Below the pieces are notes generated by a model, which was given only the letters and a program-made list of their open reading frames with translations, was not told the origin of the DNA and did no database searches. A stretch of 38,572 nt of DNA from a virus, in IMG/VR virus record IMGVR_UViG_3300027747_001139, positions 1 through 38,572 of that record. One strand, given 5' to 3'. Below are positions 21,604 to 32,845 of the stretch, piece by piece (position 1 is the first letter of the stretch; each line of letters opens with the position of its first letter). The position numbers were made by a program, and so were the translations under genes.

Positions 21604-24600
21604 CAAGTTTAGTCAAAGCCAAAGTTTCCACTGTAGTATCTAAACAGGCTCCAGAGTTTGTTCGTGAGGAACATGCTCAGTTCATCAAATTCTTAGAAGC
21701 ATACTATGAATGGATGGAGCAACAGGGGAATGCTGGCTTCACGATGCGTAACATCGAAAGCGCACGTGATATTGACAAAACTGTAGACGACTTTGTTCAA
21801 TACTTTCAAAAAGAGTTAATGGTTGCTATCCCTGAGTATGTGCTTACGAACAAGCGTTTATTGGCTCAACGTATCCATGACCTGTATCGTGCCAAGGGTA
21901 CTCAGCAGTCTTACGAATTACTATTCCGAATTCTTTACAATGAACCAGCGGAAATCTACTATCCTAAAGTAGACTTACTTCGTTCATCGGACGGTAAGTA
22001 TGACAGACGCACTGTTATTAAAGTTATTGAAAATGCAGGTGATGCTTTCAAACTGATTGGTCAAACGATCACACAGGCTGCTAATATCGAGAACGGTATC
22101 TCTCTTGCAACGGCTAGAGTTGAATCTGTTATTAAGACATCTGCTGGTGAAAACATTGTTGCAGAGATAAATGTAAACCCAAATACATTGGTAGGTACAT
22201 TTATTTCTGGAACCACTGTCACTGGTTCAGATAATGAAACTGGTTCATTAATTTCCATGACTACGCAAACTCTAATCTCCAATGTTAATTTGGATACAAA
22301 GGGTTCTTATTATAATATCGGTCAAAAGTTTACCACTGCTGCTGGTTCAGGATTGGACTTTCTTTGCGAAGTTGCTTCTGTTCAGACAGGTAAAGTTTCT
22401 GGCATATTCGTTGAAACCCCTGGATCGAACTATCGTAAGGGGCAGGTAGTAACTTTCGATAATACCGATACAGGTGGTTATGGTGCCAGTGCTATTATTG
22501 AACAGGTTGATCAAACAGCTATCCTTCTTGAAACAACGACAGATGCATTACTGTCATCTGGTGCGTTAACATTTGATATTGGTGATGCAACTGATGGTTA
22601 TACGCCATTACCTTCTTACAGCAATTTGGCAGGAACTAGATTAACTGGTTCTGGTACTGGAGCATCGTTTAATGTTAGTTATGTAGAAGGCGCACCAGAT
22701 ACGTATAAGATCGATATCTACGCTGGTGGTAATAATTACACTGTTGGCGATACCATTAAAATTCTTGGAACATCAGTTGGTGGCTCGACCACTGCCAATG
22801 ACATTACTATTACAGTTGCTTCACTCAGCGATATTAAAGCTACAGCAGGTGATTTTATTGTTGGAACAACATGGGTCATTACCGACATCGGTAGTACTAC
22901 TCAGTTACAGTGGAATCAAATTGCAGGAACAACTGGCTTAACTTATAGCGTTGGTTCACGTTTTACTGCTGCAATTAAAGGTTATGGCAAGGGTTCTGGC
23001 AAAGCAACCCAAACCTCTATAGATACACTCACCTTTACGGGAACTGCTCGATCAGTTTCAGTTACACCAGATGGCAATAGACAAACAGGTCGTGTATCTG
23101 ATACCTCAATTTTAAGCAACACTGATTCTTACATGTTGCTGGAGGATGGTGGTAAAATTATTCCTGAAGATGCCACAATCGGTGGTATCAAAAGTGTTAG
23201 AGTTATTGATGGCGGTAAATTCTATAACAAAGTGCCAATTCCAACAGCTGTTACTACTACTGGTAATGGTGCCAAGTTAGTTGCCTATGGTGAAGATATT
23301 GGTAGAATTACTTCTATAAACATTACAAATCTTGGTGTTTATTACGAATCAAAACCAACAGTTGCAGCACCTGTCAATGCAATTATTAAAAGTTTAAACC
23401 AAACAAACTTTCTTCCTGGTGAAGCAATTTACACAGAACCAGAAGTATTGTTACTAGAAACTGGTGGTGAGATACTTCTTGAAAATAGCTACACTGATAG
23501 ATTGCTTGGTGAAGAACAAAGCAATGGTTATGGTTTATTTGATTCGTTCAATACATCAAGAAACTTACTAACAATTAGTCCAGCAAATATTAAAAACCGC
23601 ATTACTGCTGAAGACAATTCTGGTTACATAACTTTTGAAGATGAGCGTAAAGTTGTTACGGAAGATTCTGGCGAGTTTACCAGCAATCAGATTATCCATG
23701 GTCTATCATCTGGCGCACGTGCCAGAATAATGAGCATTGGTCATGCCAATGTAACACCGCAACGTGGTGCAGTAGGTAAGTATGTTGGAGTATTCATTGG
23801 TGCAGATGGCAAGGTTTCTGAGTCATCTAAAAAGATGCCAGACAACCTGTACTACCAAGAGTTTAGTTACGTTATTAAAGTTGGTTTGTCCATTGACAAA
23901 TATCGTGATGCGGTAAAACGTATTCTACATCCTGTTGGACTTGCAATGTTTGGACAGGTTGCTATTCAGTCTACTGGCAACGCAAGTATGCCAGGAACAT
24001 TGAGTAATAATTATGACCCAAGCAATATTCTTCTTGGTATCCGAACAATCATCGATGCTAAGATTAAATCTCAACACAGAGATACAGTATTGGTATTCCC
24101 GTTGTTCGTTGAAGCCAATATGCGCATGCATATTCTTGCTTCCGACTTTTTACCAACTCTGTACTTCCCTCGTTCCGAGCCACTCAATGTATATGTTCTT
24201 GATCTAAGAGCCACAGAAACAACTAGATGGCAAACCCATCTTTGGTTGGATCCGTTAGATCTTCGTTCAAGAATTGCAAGAAGTGTACTCCGTATCGAAT
24301 CCAAAGTTCTCAAAGCAAACACACAATTGGTTGGTGGACCAAGACTTGGGCACTTGGAAAAATTCAAATTCTTCATACCACCATATGAAGCTGGAACTAA
24401 AAATTCTTTAAATCTGAATCGTGGCGCATGGTCAAAACCATATCCAGCCCCAAATAACACATACTGGGACAGCTATGGAACGACTCAGATTAAAGACTTC
24501 GGCAATATCGTTCTCTCAGATGTCATAAATAATCCTAGTAAGAAAGTAGATTTTGTTATAATCGATGCTCATATCGACATAGTTACTTTCCCTCCTGGGA

Positions 24601-24737
24601 CAATTACTTTCGATAATGGTTTAACCTATATTACAATGGATAACACTGGACTCTTAATGGACTTAGATACAGAAAGAGTTGATGCAAACGACATCTACAT
24701 GGACGATAATCAAACAACAATGGACTCTATAAAATAA
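21600..24737 (+). CDS. 7: gp7-like baseplate wedge subunit
   Basis: A 1045-residue protein (T4 gp7 is 1032). In T4 it is the wedge initiator that binds gp10, gp8 and gp6. The N-terminus (EFVREEHAQFIKFLEAYYEW, YFQKELMVAIPEYVLTNKRL, LYRAKGTQQSYELLFRILYN) is the pattern known for gp7 of environmental T4-likes. The middle (about residues 190-640) is a series of Gly/Thr-rich beta modules (GSNYRKGQVVTF, GGNNYTVGDTIKI, NLGVYYESKPTVAA). Similar modules occur in the next two genes. The C-terminus ends in an acidic MDDNQTTMDSIK. Confidence 0.82.
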   Translation: MTSLVKAKVSTVVSKQAPEFVREEHAQFIKFLEAYYEWMEQQGNAGFTMRNIESARDIDKTVDDFVQYFQKELMVAIPEYVLTNKRLLAQRIHDLYRAKGTQQSYELLFRILYNEPAEIYYPKVDLLRSSDGKYDRRTVIKVIENAGDAFKLIGQTITQAANIENGISLATARVESVIKTSAGENIVAEINVNPNTLVGTFISGTTVTGSDNETGSLISMTTQTLISNVNLDTKGSYYNIGQKFTTAAGSGLDFLCEVASVQTGKVSGIFVETPGSNYRKGQVVTFDNTDTGGYGASAIIEQVDQTAILLETTTDALLSSGALTFDIGDATDGYTPLPSYSNLAGTRLTGSGTGASFNVSYVEGAPDTYKIDIYAGGNNYTVGDTIKILGTSVGGSTTANDITITVASLSDIKATAGDFIVGTTWVITDIGSTTQLQWNQIAGTTGLTYSVGSRFTAAIKGYGKGSGKATQTSIDTLTFTGTARSVSVTPDGNRQTGRVSDTSILSNTDSYMLLEDGGKIIPEDATIGGIKSVRVIDGGKFYNKVPIPTAVTTTGNGAKLVAYGEDIGRITSINITNLGVYYESKPTVAAPVNAIIKSLNQTNFLPGEAIYTEPEVLLLETGGEILLENSYTDRLLGEEQSNGYGLFDSFNTSRNLLTISPANIKNRITAEDNSGYITFEDERKVVTEDSGEFTSNQIIHGLSSGARARIMSIGHANVTPQRGAVGKYVGVFIGADGKVSESSKKMPDNLYYQEFSYVIKVGLSIDKYRDAVKRILHPVGLAMFGQVAIQSTGNASMPGTLSNNYDPSNILLGIRTIIDAKIKSQHRDTVLVFPLFVEANMRMHILASDFLPTLYFPRSEPLNVYVLDLRATETTRWQTHLWLDPLDLRSRIARSVLRIESKVLKANTQLVGGPRLGHLEKFKFFIPPYEAGTKNSLNLNRGAWSKPYPAPNNTYWDSYGTTQIKDFGNIVLSDVINNPSKKVDFVIIDAHIDIVTFPPGTITFDNGLTYITMDNTGLLMDLDTERVDANDIYMDDNQTTMDSIK

Positions 24738-24752
24738 GAGTTAGGAGAAAAA

Positions 24753-26147
24753 ATGGCTGCTATTATTACAAACAAATTCCGCATTCACAATGCTGCGCAA
24801 TTCAAAGAAGGCTTTAGTGAAGCTGCACCAACCCAGATGTATCTTTTCATCGGACGTTCACAACCATGGACTTCAGACGCATCCCCAGATACCCCAGTAG
24901 ACACAGTTGAGGCTGAATACTTTAACTATGATGATATGATCGCCATGAAGCGTATTCAGTCATCGGACGTTTCACATGCTATTCTACGTCGTGACTGGAC
25001 TAGCGGTAAATACTACGATATCTATCGTCACAACTACGATGGTTCTTCTGCTCAGGGTGCAGACATCGATGCTGGAACATCAACAACTCGTGCAACACTA
25101 TTTGATGCAAACTACTTTGTCGTAACTGATGAGTATAACGTATACAAGTGTTTGGACAACCGCAATTCGTCAAACGTAGTTGCTGCTTCTACAGTTAAAC
25201 CAACTGGTACCAGTACCACTGCTTTTACTACAGCTGACGGATACGTATGGAAATATATGTACTCTATCTCTGCTGCTGACGTATTGAAGTTTGTTTCCAC
25301 AGACTTTATCCCAGTTAAAACGCTGGACTCAAACCCAGGATCCACTGATTCTTACTACAGCCAATGGCTTGTTCAGGCTGCAGCAGTTTCTGGTGCAATT
25401 GGTAATATCATTGTTACCAATGGTGGTTCTGGTTATACTTCTGCTCCAACCGTAACTATCGCTGGTGATGGTACTGGCGCAACTGCTACAGCCACTGTTT
25501 CTGGTGGTGCTGTAACAGCAATAAATATTACTGCAGCAGGAACTGGTTACAGCTATGTAACAGTGTCAATGTCTGGTGGTGCTGGCTCTAATGCAACTGC
25601 CTCAGCAATTGTGTCACCAAAAGGTGGCCATGGAGCTGACCCTATTAAAGAACTTGGTGGTTTCTACGTTATCATGAACGTACGTCTTGAGTACGCTGAT
25701 GGCTCTGGTGACTTTCCTGTTGATAACGACTATCGCCGTATTGGTATCGTAAAAGATCCAGTATTGTACGGAACAACCAACCTTGCAACAACCTCAACTC
25801 TAAGAGCAACCAAAACTTTGACTCTTCAGGCTGGTGTAACAGGAACTTTCACTGTTGATGAAATTATCACTCAGGCAACTAGTGGCGCAACAGGTCGTAT
25901 TGTTTCTTATGATTCTACAACAAGAACCATCTATTACATCAAGCAACAGGGTGTTCAAAACAACATCGCTTTCACAACTGGTTACAATATAACTGGAGGT
26001 GGTTCTGGTGCTATCGGCAACGTATCTGCATTGGGCAATCCAGAAGTTGCTGTTGACTCTGGCGACATTATTTACTACGAAAATCGTCGTCCAATTAACC
26101 GTGCTTCAGACCAGTTAGAAGATATTAAGATCGTTGTTGAGATGTAA
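24753..26147 (+). CDS. 8: gp8-like baseplate wedge subunit
   Basis: A 464-residue protein (T4 gp8 is 334, a wedge dimer). The first 200 residues ([73 protein letters not shown]) follow the gp8 pattern. An insertion of about 70 residues near 215-290 ([32 protein letters not shown]) splits the fold and explains most of the extra length. The end ([20 protein letters not shown]) is also typical. GGAG precedes the ATG. A late box follows the stop. Confidence 0.88.
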   Translation: MAAIITNKFRIHNAAQFKEGFSEAAPTQMYLFIGRSQPWTSDASPDTPVDTVEAEYFNYDDMIAMKRIQSSDVSHAILRRDWTSGKYYDIYRHNYDGSSAQGADIDAGTSTTRATLFDANYFVVTDEYNVYKCLDNRNSSNVVAASTVKPTGTSTTAFTTADGYVWKYMYSISAADVLKFVSTDFIPVKTLDSNPGSTDSYYSQWLVQAAAVSGAIGNIIVTNGGSGYTSAPTVTIAGDGTGATATATVSGGAVTAINITAAGTGYSYVTVSMSGGAGSNATASAIVSPKGGHGADPIKELGGFYVIMNVRLEYADGSGDFPVDNDYRRIGIVKDPVLYGTTNLATTSTLRATKTLTLQAGVTGTFTVDEIITQATSGATGRIVSYDSTTRTIYYIKQQGVQNNIAFTTGYNITGGGSGAIGNVSALGNPEVAVDSGDIIYYENRRPINRASDQLEDIKIVVEM

Positions 26148-26157
26148 TAAATAGTAG
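26147..26157 (+). promoter_or_regulatory. late promoter-like box for DUF4815 gene
   Basis: ATAAATAGTAG starts in the gp8 stop codon and lies 32 nt before the next ATG, which has GAGAGA as ribosome site. Same box as before gp48 and the fibre gene. Confidence 0.6.
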
Positions 26158-26189
26158 TTGAATGCACCGAATAAACATAGGCTGAGAGA

Positions 26190-29100
26190 ATGACTATCAA
26201 TTTTAACGTAGATCCGTACTTTGACGATTACGACGAAGATGACAAATATCTTCGTGTACTGTTTCGTCCAGGATACCCAGTACAAGCACGTGAGTTAACC
26301 CAAGCACAGACAATCCTGCAAAATCAGGTTACTCGTTTTGGTAATCATGTGTTCAAACAGGGTTCGATGGTAACTCCTGGTCAGGTTGCTTATGATGGTG
26401 AATTCCACTACATTAAACTTCAAACAATCTACAACAACATTGAAGTTACATCTTATGTGAGTCAGTTCGTTGGTCAAACAATTATCGGTACAAACAGTGG
26501 GGTAGAAGCGTTAGTGCTTTATGCCACTGAGTCTACTGAAACTGATCCTCCAACTCTGTACGTTAAGTACATGAACTCTGGTACTGATACAGCTACCAAA
26601 GTTTTTTCTGATAATGAACAAATCATTTCTCAAGATGATACAAACCAGCGTTATGCATTCACCTACACTCAGGATGCAACTGGTCTAGGTTCATCGGCTT
26701 CTATTCAAAAGGGTATCTATTTTGTAAATGGATTCTTTACTCAGGTAGATGCTCAGACTGTTATTCTTGACAAGTATACAAATAGCCCATCATACCGTAT
26801 CGGTCTTGATGTTTCTGAGGATGTAGTAACTCCTGAAGAAGATAACAATCTATTTGACAATGCGCAGGGTTCAACGAACTATGCTGCTCCTGGTGCCCAC
26901 CGCTACAAGATCACTCTCACTCTCGAGAAACGTGCCACTGAAGATGATGGCGACGTGGACTTTATTGAATTGCTACGTATTAAAGCTGGTGAAACTCAGT
27001 ATCAGGTTAAGAATGCTGCTTATGCAGACATTATGGATACCATGGCTCGTCGTACTTATGATGAGTCTGGTAACTACAGTGTAAGACCTTTTGGTATCGA
27101 TGTTCGTGAACACCGTAATAATGATCGTGGCACATGGGATGCAGCTGTTTCATATAAAATTGGAGACATCGTTGCCAATGGTCTTGGTCAATACTACGTT
27201 GCAAGAACTTCTGGTATTTCCACAACTAACAAACCAGTTCATACACTGGGTGTTGCTTATGATGGTACTTCTCTTTACTGGGAATATACTACAACACCAC
27301 CATACAATCGTGGTGTTTACTCTGTTGAAGATGGTGGCGATGAAGCATATCTTGCCATGGGTATCGAAAAAGGCAAAGCATACGTACAGGGTTACGAGAT
27401 CGAAAAACTCGCAACCACTTACGTTAAAGTTCCAAAGTCTAGAACATATAAACAAATTCTGGATGGTAAGATCTCTACTCCAGTTGGAAACTTCGTAGAG
27501 GTAACAAACCTCTATGGTCCTCCAAACCTTCCAACATTCCCAGTTGTTTATCTGCGTGATGCCAAAACAGTGACACGTGGTGCTGCAGCTGGCAATCAGG
27601 TTGGTACTGCTCGTATTCGTGGTATCGAATTGGAATCTGGTGCCAATGGATCAGTTACTGCATACTACAAAGTAATGCTGTATGATATCGACATGAACAC
27701 AGGTATTAGTGATATCATTATTAATAGTGGTGGAACTGGTGCTAGTTCTCCAACAATCACAATTGCAGATCCATTTATTGATGGTATCAGCGGTAATGTT
27801 GTAGCATCATGGACTAGCGGAATGTCTTCCGCTGTCGGTAGATATATTTCTTATACCAACTCTGGTGTAAAGAACTTCTATAAAGTTACTGCATATAGCG
27901 GTGTACTAAGTTCAAGCGCACCTACTCATACGTATAGCACTACGACTTATGGTGGAGCAACTCTGCAATATGTTGGCACAACTGCCACTGCTACAGCTGT
28001 AGTTTCTAGTGGTGCTGTAGTTGCTGTTCAGATTACACGTCCAGGTAATGGATATGTATCGCCTCCAACCTTTACGTTCTCCAATGGCTCTGCTTCAGTA
28101 TCATGCTCTGTTGGTAAGTTGGACTTTTCTCGTTTAGTGAAACAACTACACTATCCAAGCGATGCAGCTGGTAATGCTTTCTCTGCTGATGCTTACCCAG
28201 TATACAATGCTGGTGTTGGTCAGATCACCTGTAGCGGTGCTGGCTCTAGCGCATTGGTTTCAGGTAACGGAACATATTTCCTAAGACAAACTAAAGTCGG
28301 TGATATAATCCGTGCAACAACTACGGCTGGCGCAATTTCTGAATTCAAAGTTGGCTTTATTGTTGACAATGTAACCTTATATGCATCAACCAACGTAACG
28401 AATGGTTTCTCTGGCAGTGCATTCACAGTTCTAAATAATCCGCTGTTTGAACCAACAAACTTGGCTCTGTTGTATAGACTTCCATACGATACAATTCGTC
28501 GTATTCGTTCAGTGGACGATGCAACAATTGGAACTACTACACGTGTTCGCCAGTATTTCGCTGAGCAGACAGTTAACTCATCGTATCAGTTAAACTACTC
28601 TACTGATACTGTTGACCAAACTTTCCTTACGCCAGATAGTCCATCCTCTACGGATCGTAACTATCTGTTGGTCAAAACATCTGGTGGTAACCTAAGCACT
28701 TATCCAGCTGGAACAGTTATTGCTCCAACTTCGATCGTGTTTAGCGATACGACACAACGTAACATTACTATTACAGTTCCAAGCGGATTGTATGATGTTA
28801 CTGGTTCACGTGTTCGTTTGATTGCAACAGTTAACAAGTCACAATCTTCGGCTGGCGAGAAAGCGAAGACACTAAACTTTGGTGAGATTCTAAATGTAAC
28901 TGCTCAGGCAAACGTACAGGCTACAACGATTAGTCTTGGCAAGGCAGATGTATTTAAGATCGAAAAGATTCTTCAATCAACTGTTGCCTTTGGATCCCCA
29001 TACGACCCTGCAGCTGTAATTGACATCACAGACAACTATACTTTGGATAATGGTCAACGTGATACTCATTACGATATTGCATCCATTACAAGAAAACCTG

Positions 29101-32100
29101 GAGTTTCTGCTCCGCAGGGTCCAATTCGTGTTTACTTCGAATACTTCACGCATACAGGCACTGGTGACTACTTCTCTGTAGACTCATATTCTGGTATCAA
29201 TTATAAGGATATTCCTTATTATAAGGGAACTTCTTTAGCAAATTATATCGATTTTAGAGCACGTATTAATGATGATGGTAAATCCTTTAGTTCTGCTCCG
29301 AATCTTCCAAAGCGTTCAGAAGACTTAATCGCTGACTATACTTACTATCTCGCACGTCGTGGATCTTTGGTTCTGAATGGCGATGGTACTTTGGTTAGCA
29401 AAGAAGGTGTTGCAGCTGATAGTCCAGATTATCCAGAAGCACCAGGAACTGGTATGGTATTGTACAATGTTACATACATGCCTTTCACTTATAATACCAC
29501 CAACAAGCAGGTTATCATTACCTCCATCGATAATCGTCGATACACTATGCGCGATATTGGTAAGTTGGAAACTCGTATCGAAAAGCTGGAAGAGTTTACT
29601 AAACTCTCTATGTTGGAACGTGCCACTGCATCTACACAGATTATTGACACAACAACACTGAGCGATCGACTAAAAGCTGGTTTCATTGTTGATACCTTTG
29701 ATGGTCACTCTGTTGGTGGAACCACAGAGATTGACTATCGTGTTTCTGTGGATACAATTAATCGTGAAGCACGTCCGTTGTATAACATCGAGAACATTAA
29801 CCTAATCGAGAAAAACTCGAATGATAACCAACGTAGCACTAATGGTTACATTGTTAATGGTGATGTGTTTACATTACCATTCACTCACAAGGTAATGATT
29901 AGTCAGTTGAAGGCATCTAGAACTGAGAACATTAATCCATTTGCCATCTTTACTTTCATCGGCAATCTAACACTTAACCCAGCCTCTGATGAGTGGGTTG
30001 ATATTGAAAACATAGATGTAACTGTATTTGATGACAAAGAGAAACAATCTTTGGAATCTATTGCCAATGCAAGTTGGAATCCAGTAACTGGTAAACAGGG
30101 TATTTTGGGTAACTACTATGGCGCATGGCAAGAAGTTGTAACTGGTCGTACAAGAACTACATCTAGTAATTCTAGAACAGTTTCTGACTTTACTCGTCCA
30201 CATGCTTCTGCTGGTGGTCCAAACTCTGGTTGGTTTAGACAGGTTCATGATGAAATTGATGCCAAAGAAATTGGATATCAAAGAACTCAGTATACCACTG
30301 AAGTTAAATTGATCGGTAGCGGAACACCTATCCTCACTGAAGATAAGGTAACAAGTTCTACAATTATCCCATACATTCGTTCACGTCCACTGCTATTCGT
30401 TGGAAAGGGTATCAAACCTAGTACAACAGTAAATGCATTCTTTGATGGCACTTCTGTAAATGATTATGTTACTCCTGCCAAACAATTGGTTATTACCAAC
30501 CGCACTGGTACATTTGATGACAAGTCCAATGTCGGTGCAAATAATGCCGAAGCTGCACGTTTAAGTACTATCAATGGCAATACCGCACTTGCTTATAATA
30601 AGGGCGATATTGTTTATGTTGCGACACGTTCAAGCACTTCTTATACTGTTGACAACTCTCCAGCCACTGGTGTTGTTGCTCTAGTTGAAGATAATGCGAC
30701 AACTATTCGCATAGTTAATGTATCTGGTACATTTACTGCTGGCGATATTATTGTTGGTTCTGTTTCTAGTGCACGTGCAACAGTTGTTTCTATTGCAAGC
30801 CCAACATCTCTGGTAACAAATCAGAATGGTGAAGTTGCTGGTGTCTTCAATATTCCAAATACTAGCAAACTACGTTTCCGTTGTGGAACACGTATCTTTA
30901 GATTATCAGATACTGCAACAGATCTAAATTCAACAACTCGTGCTGAGGCATCATATCTCGCATCTGGCGTTAAAGAAGTTCATAATAGATCGTTTAGTTC
31001 TATCCGTCACTATGAGATCGCAACACGTGAACTACCAAGACAAACCGATGGTGCTCCACCGAATACATGGGTAAACGATCCAGCTTCGGCTCGTACTGTT
31101 GGTGATACTAATTGGTATGATCCGCTGGCACAAACCTTCTTGGTTCAAAATCCAGGTGGTATGATGTTGAGCAAAGTTAATATTTACTTCCAAAGTAAAG
31201 ATGCCAACATGCCTGTGCGCATGGAAATTCGTGAGACAGTGAATGGTTATCCAGGAAAAATTATCCTACCATTCTCTCAGATTTCGTTGAACCCATCACA
31301 GGTTAACATCTCCGATGATTCCTCTGTGGCAACTACTTTTACATTCCCAGTACCGATCCCACTCCGTGACAAGGGTGAATATGCATTGGTTCTACTGTCC
31401 GATTCCAATAACTATAAAGTTTGGATTGCTCAGATGGGTGAGAAAGATGTTCTTACAAGTCGTCCGATTTCTGAACAACCTTACATGGGTGTCATGTTCA
31501 AGTCACAGAATGGCTCGACATGGACTGCGGAACAATATCAGGATCTGAAGTTTGAATTGTATCGTGCTCAGTTTGATACCAATACTGTGGCTACTATTGA
31601 CTTCGTAAATGATACACTCCCAACAGATACGTTGAAGAGCAATCCATTCGAGACAACTACTGGTTCTGGCGTAATTTATGTTACTCACTACAACCATGGT
31701 ATGCCGAGCGGATCCAAAGTTAGATTCAGTAATGTAACTGGAACTTATCATGGTATCTCAGCAGCACTTTTGACCTCTGCAAATACTGTTACACGTATTG
31801 ATAATAGTAAATATTCTATTACTGTTTCTGGAACAGCCAATGCAACTGGTTTAACTGGTGGTGATGGTATAGGAGTTACACGAAATGTTCAGTTTAATCT
31901 GTTACACCCACAGGTCGAAGAATTTATCCTACCAGATACCAACATTCAATATCAGGTTCAGGCATGTACAGGTAAGTCTCTGGACGGAACTGAAGTGCCA
32001 TACGTTCTTGAGGATGTGTGGGTAGATGTTACACCTAATCAGTCTAACTACTTCACCAATCCAAGACTATTGGCTTCTTCACTCAATGAGTTGACCTTAC

Positions 32101-32618
32101 TTAATGGTAGTAAGTCTTTCACTCTGCGTGCTAAGTTATACACAACGAATGATGCGGTAACTCCAATGTTGGATATTCATCGTACCTCAGCACTGGTTGT
32201 TGAGAATATGATTAATAATCAGGATAGTGCCAATATCACTTATGTTGATGAAATTCAGCCAAGGATTGGTTCTTCTTTATCTAAATATATTACCAAGAAG
32301 GTTAAACTTACCACTCCTGGTACTGGTATGTATGTGGCATTTGACGTTAATTGCCCACCAGAAGCCAGTGTTAATGTATACTATAAGACAGCTAAATCTG
32401 CTGATGCGATCTTGTTTGAGTTGCAATCATGGAAACTTTCTGTTCCTGATAAAGACGTAATCCCTAAAACCAATGATGCTACTTCATTCCAAGAAACTAC
32501 CTTTACGGAAGATGAATTGGACGAGTTTGATACGATTCAGGTTAAGATTGTCTTTACCTCTACAAACTCATCGGCTATTCCAAGGATCCAAAACCTTAGA
32601 GTGATTGCGTTGGCATGA
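26190..32618 (+). CDS. giant structural protein, DUF4815 type (baseplate or tail fibre-network protein)
   Basis: A 2142-residue protein, the largest here. The N-terminus NFNVDPYFDDYDEDDKYLRV, LFRPGYPVQARELTQAQTIL, QNQVTRFGNHVFKQGSMVTP is the DUF4815 hallmark of environmental T4-like phages. Two inserts resemble Y.VGDIV..G..Y.A-type modules (about 315-375, GTWDAAVSYKIGDIVANGLG) and two resemble the GNGYVSPPTFTF beta modules of gp7/gp8. A helical stretch near 1125-1160 (RDIGKLETRIEKLEEFTKLS) could trimerise. It occupies the place of T4 genes 9-12, so a gp10-like or connector role is likely. The exact counterpart is not resolved. Confidence 0.75.
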   Translation: MTINFNVDPYFDDYDEDDKYLRVLFRPGYPVQARELTQAQTILQNQVTRFGNHVFKQGSMVTPGQVAYDGEFHYIKLQTIYNNIEVTSYVSQFVGQTIIGTNSGVEALVLYATESTETDPPTLYVKYMNSGTDTATKVFSDNEQIISQDDTNQRYAFTYTQDATGLGSSASIQKGIYFVNGFFTQVDAQTVILDKYTNSPSYRIGLDVSEDVVTPEEDNNLFDNAQGSTNYAAPGAHRYKITLTLEKRATEDDGDVDFIELLRIKAGETQYQVKNAAYADIMDTMARRTYDESGNYSVRPFGIDVREHRNNDRGTWDAAVSYKIGDIVANGLGQYYVARTSGISTTNKPVHTLGVAYDGTSLYWEYTTTPPYNRGVYSVEDGGDEAYLAMGIEKGKAYVQGYEIEKLATTYVKVPKSRTYKQILDGKISTPVGNFVEVTNLYGPPNLPTFPVVYLRDAKTVTRGAAAGNQVGTARIRGIELESGANGSVTAYYKVMLYDIDMNTGISDIIINSGGTGASSPTITIADPFIDGISGNVVASWTSGMSSAVGRYISYTNSGVKNFYKVTAYSGVLSSSAPTHTYSTTTYGGATLQYVGTTATATAVVSSGAVVAVQITRPGNGYVSPPTFTFSNGSASVSCSVGKLDFSRLVKQLHYPSDAAGNAFSADAYPVYNAGVGQITCSGAGSSALVSGNGTYFLRQTKVGDIIRATTTAGAISEFKVGFIVDNVTLYASTNVTNGFSGSAFTVLNNPLFEPTNLALLYRLPYDTIRRIRSVDDATIGTTTRVRQYFAEQTVNSSYQLNYSTDTVDQTFLTPDSPSSTDRNYLLVKTSGGNLSTYPAGTVIAPTSIVFSDTTQRNITITVPSGLYDVTGSRVRLIATVNKSQSSAGEKAKTLNFGEILNVTAQANVQATTISLGKADVFKIEKILQSTVAFGSPYDPAAVIDITDNYTLDNGQRDTHYDIASITRKPGVSAPQGPIRVYFEYFTHTGTGDYFSVDSYSGINYKDIPYYKGTSLANYIDFRARINDDGKSFSSAPNLPKRSEDLIADYTYYLARRGSLVLNGDGTLVSKEGVAADSPDYPEAPGTGMVLYNVTYMPFTYNTTNKQVIITSIDNRRYTMRDIGKLETRIEKLEEFTKLSMLERATASTQIIDTTTLSDRLKAGFIVDTFDGHSVGGTTEIDYRVSVDTINREARPLYNIENINLIEKNSNDNQRSTNGYIVNGDVFTLPFTHKVMISQLKASRTENINPFAIFTFIGNLTLNPASDEWVDIENIDVTVFDDKEKQSLESIANASWNPVTGKQGILGNYYGAWQEVVTGRTRTTSSNSRTVSDFTRPHASAGGPNSGWFRQVHDEIDAKEIGYQRTQYTTEVKLIGSGTPILTEDKVTSSTIIPYIRSRPLLFVGKGIKPSTTVNAFFDGTSVNDYVTPAKQLVITNRTGTFDDKSNVGANNAEAARLSTINGNTALAYNKGDIVYVATRSSTSYTVDNSPATGVVALVEDNATTIRIVNVSGTFTAGDIIVGSVSSARATVVSIASPTSLVTNQNGEVAGVFNIPNTSKLRFRCGTRIFRLSDTATDLNSTTRAEASYLASGVKEVHNRSFSSIRHYEIATRELPRQTDGAPPNTWVNDPASARTVGDTNWYDPLAQTFLVQNPGGMMLSKVNIYFQSKDANMPVRMEIRETVNGYPGKIILPFSQISLNPSQVNISDDSSVATTFTFPVPIPLRDKGEYALVLLSDSNNYKVWIAQMGEKDVLTSRPISEQPYMGVMFKSQNGSTWTAEQYQDLKFELYRAQFDTNTVATIDFVNDTLPTDTLKSNPFETTTGSGVIYVTHYNHGMPSGSKVRFSNVTGTYHGISAALLTSANTVTRIDNSKYSITVSGTANATGLTGGDGIGVTRNVQFNLLHPQVEEFILPDTNIQYQVQACTGKSLDGTEVPYVLEDVWVDVTPNQSNYFTNPRLLASSLNELTLLNGSKSFTLRAKLYTTNDAVTPMLDIHRTSALVVENMINNQDSANITYVDEIQPRIGSSLSKYITKKVKLTTPGTGMYVAFDVNCPPEASVNVYYKTAKSADAILFELQSWKLSVPDKDVIPKTNDATSFQETTFTEDELDEFDTIQVKIVFTSTNSSAIPRIQNLRVIALA

Positions 32619-32845
32619 TGAAAGTTATCAAAGTACAAGACGAGAATAATCTCGTTAGAGATGTTGAAACAGGGGCTATTCTTTTTAATAACTCTGTTCA
32701 ACATCAAACGTATGTGGAACAACGCAAAAGGTTCATATCAAGAAATGCGCAAATAGAGCAGCAGGCAGAAGAAATAAATAACATGAAGAATGATATTTCT
32801 GAGATCAAGGGTATGCTAACTGCCCTACTGAATAGGAACCAATAA
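32615..32845 (+). CDS. small coiled-coil structural accessory protein
   Basis: A 76-residue protein. The first 30 residues (KVIKVQDENNLVRDVETGAI) look like a small beta domain, and the rest is a coiled coil (NAQIEQQAEEINNMKNDISE, IKGMLTALLNRNQ) with heptad-like Ile/Met/Leu spacing. It starts ATGATG, overlapping the upstream stop. Both Met are possible. It ends in the next gene's TAATG. Its place between the giant protein and a fibre-like gene suggests an adaptor or trimerising role. Confidence 0.75.
   Translation: MMKVIKVQDENNLVRDVETGAILFNNSVQHQTYVEQRKRFISRNAQIEQQAEEINNMKNDISEIKGMLTALLNRNQ

Noticed and set aside
24526-24536. ATAAATAATCC as a late promoter inside gp7
   Set aside because: It encodes conserved-looking INNPS codons and is over 200 nt from the next gene. 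Similar coding copies occur by chance in this AT-rich DNA.
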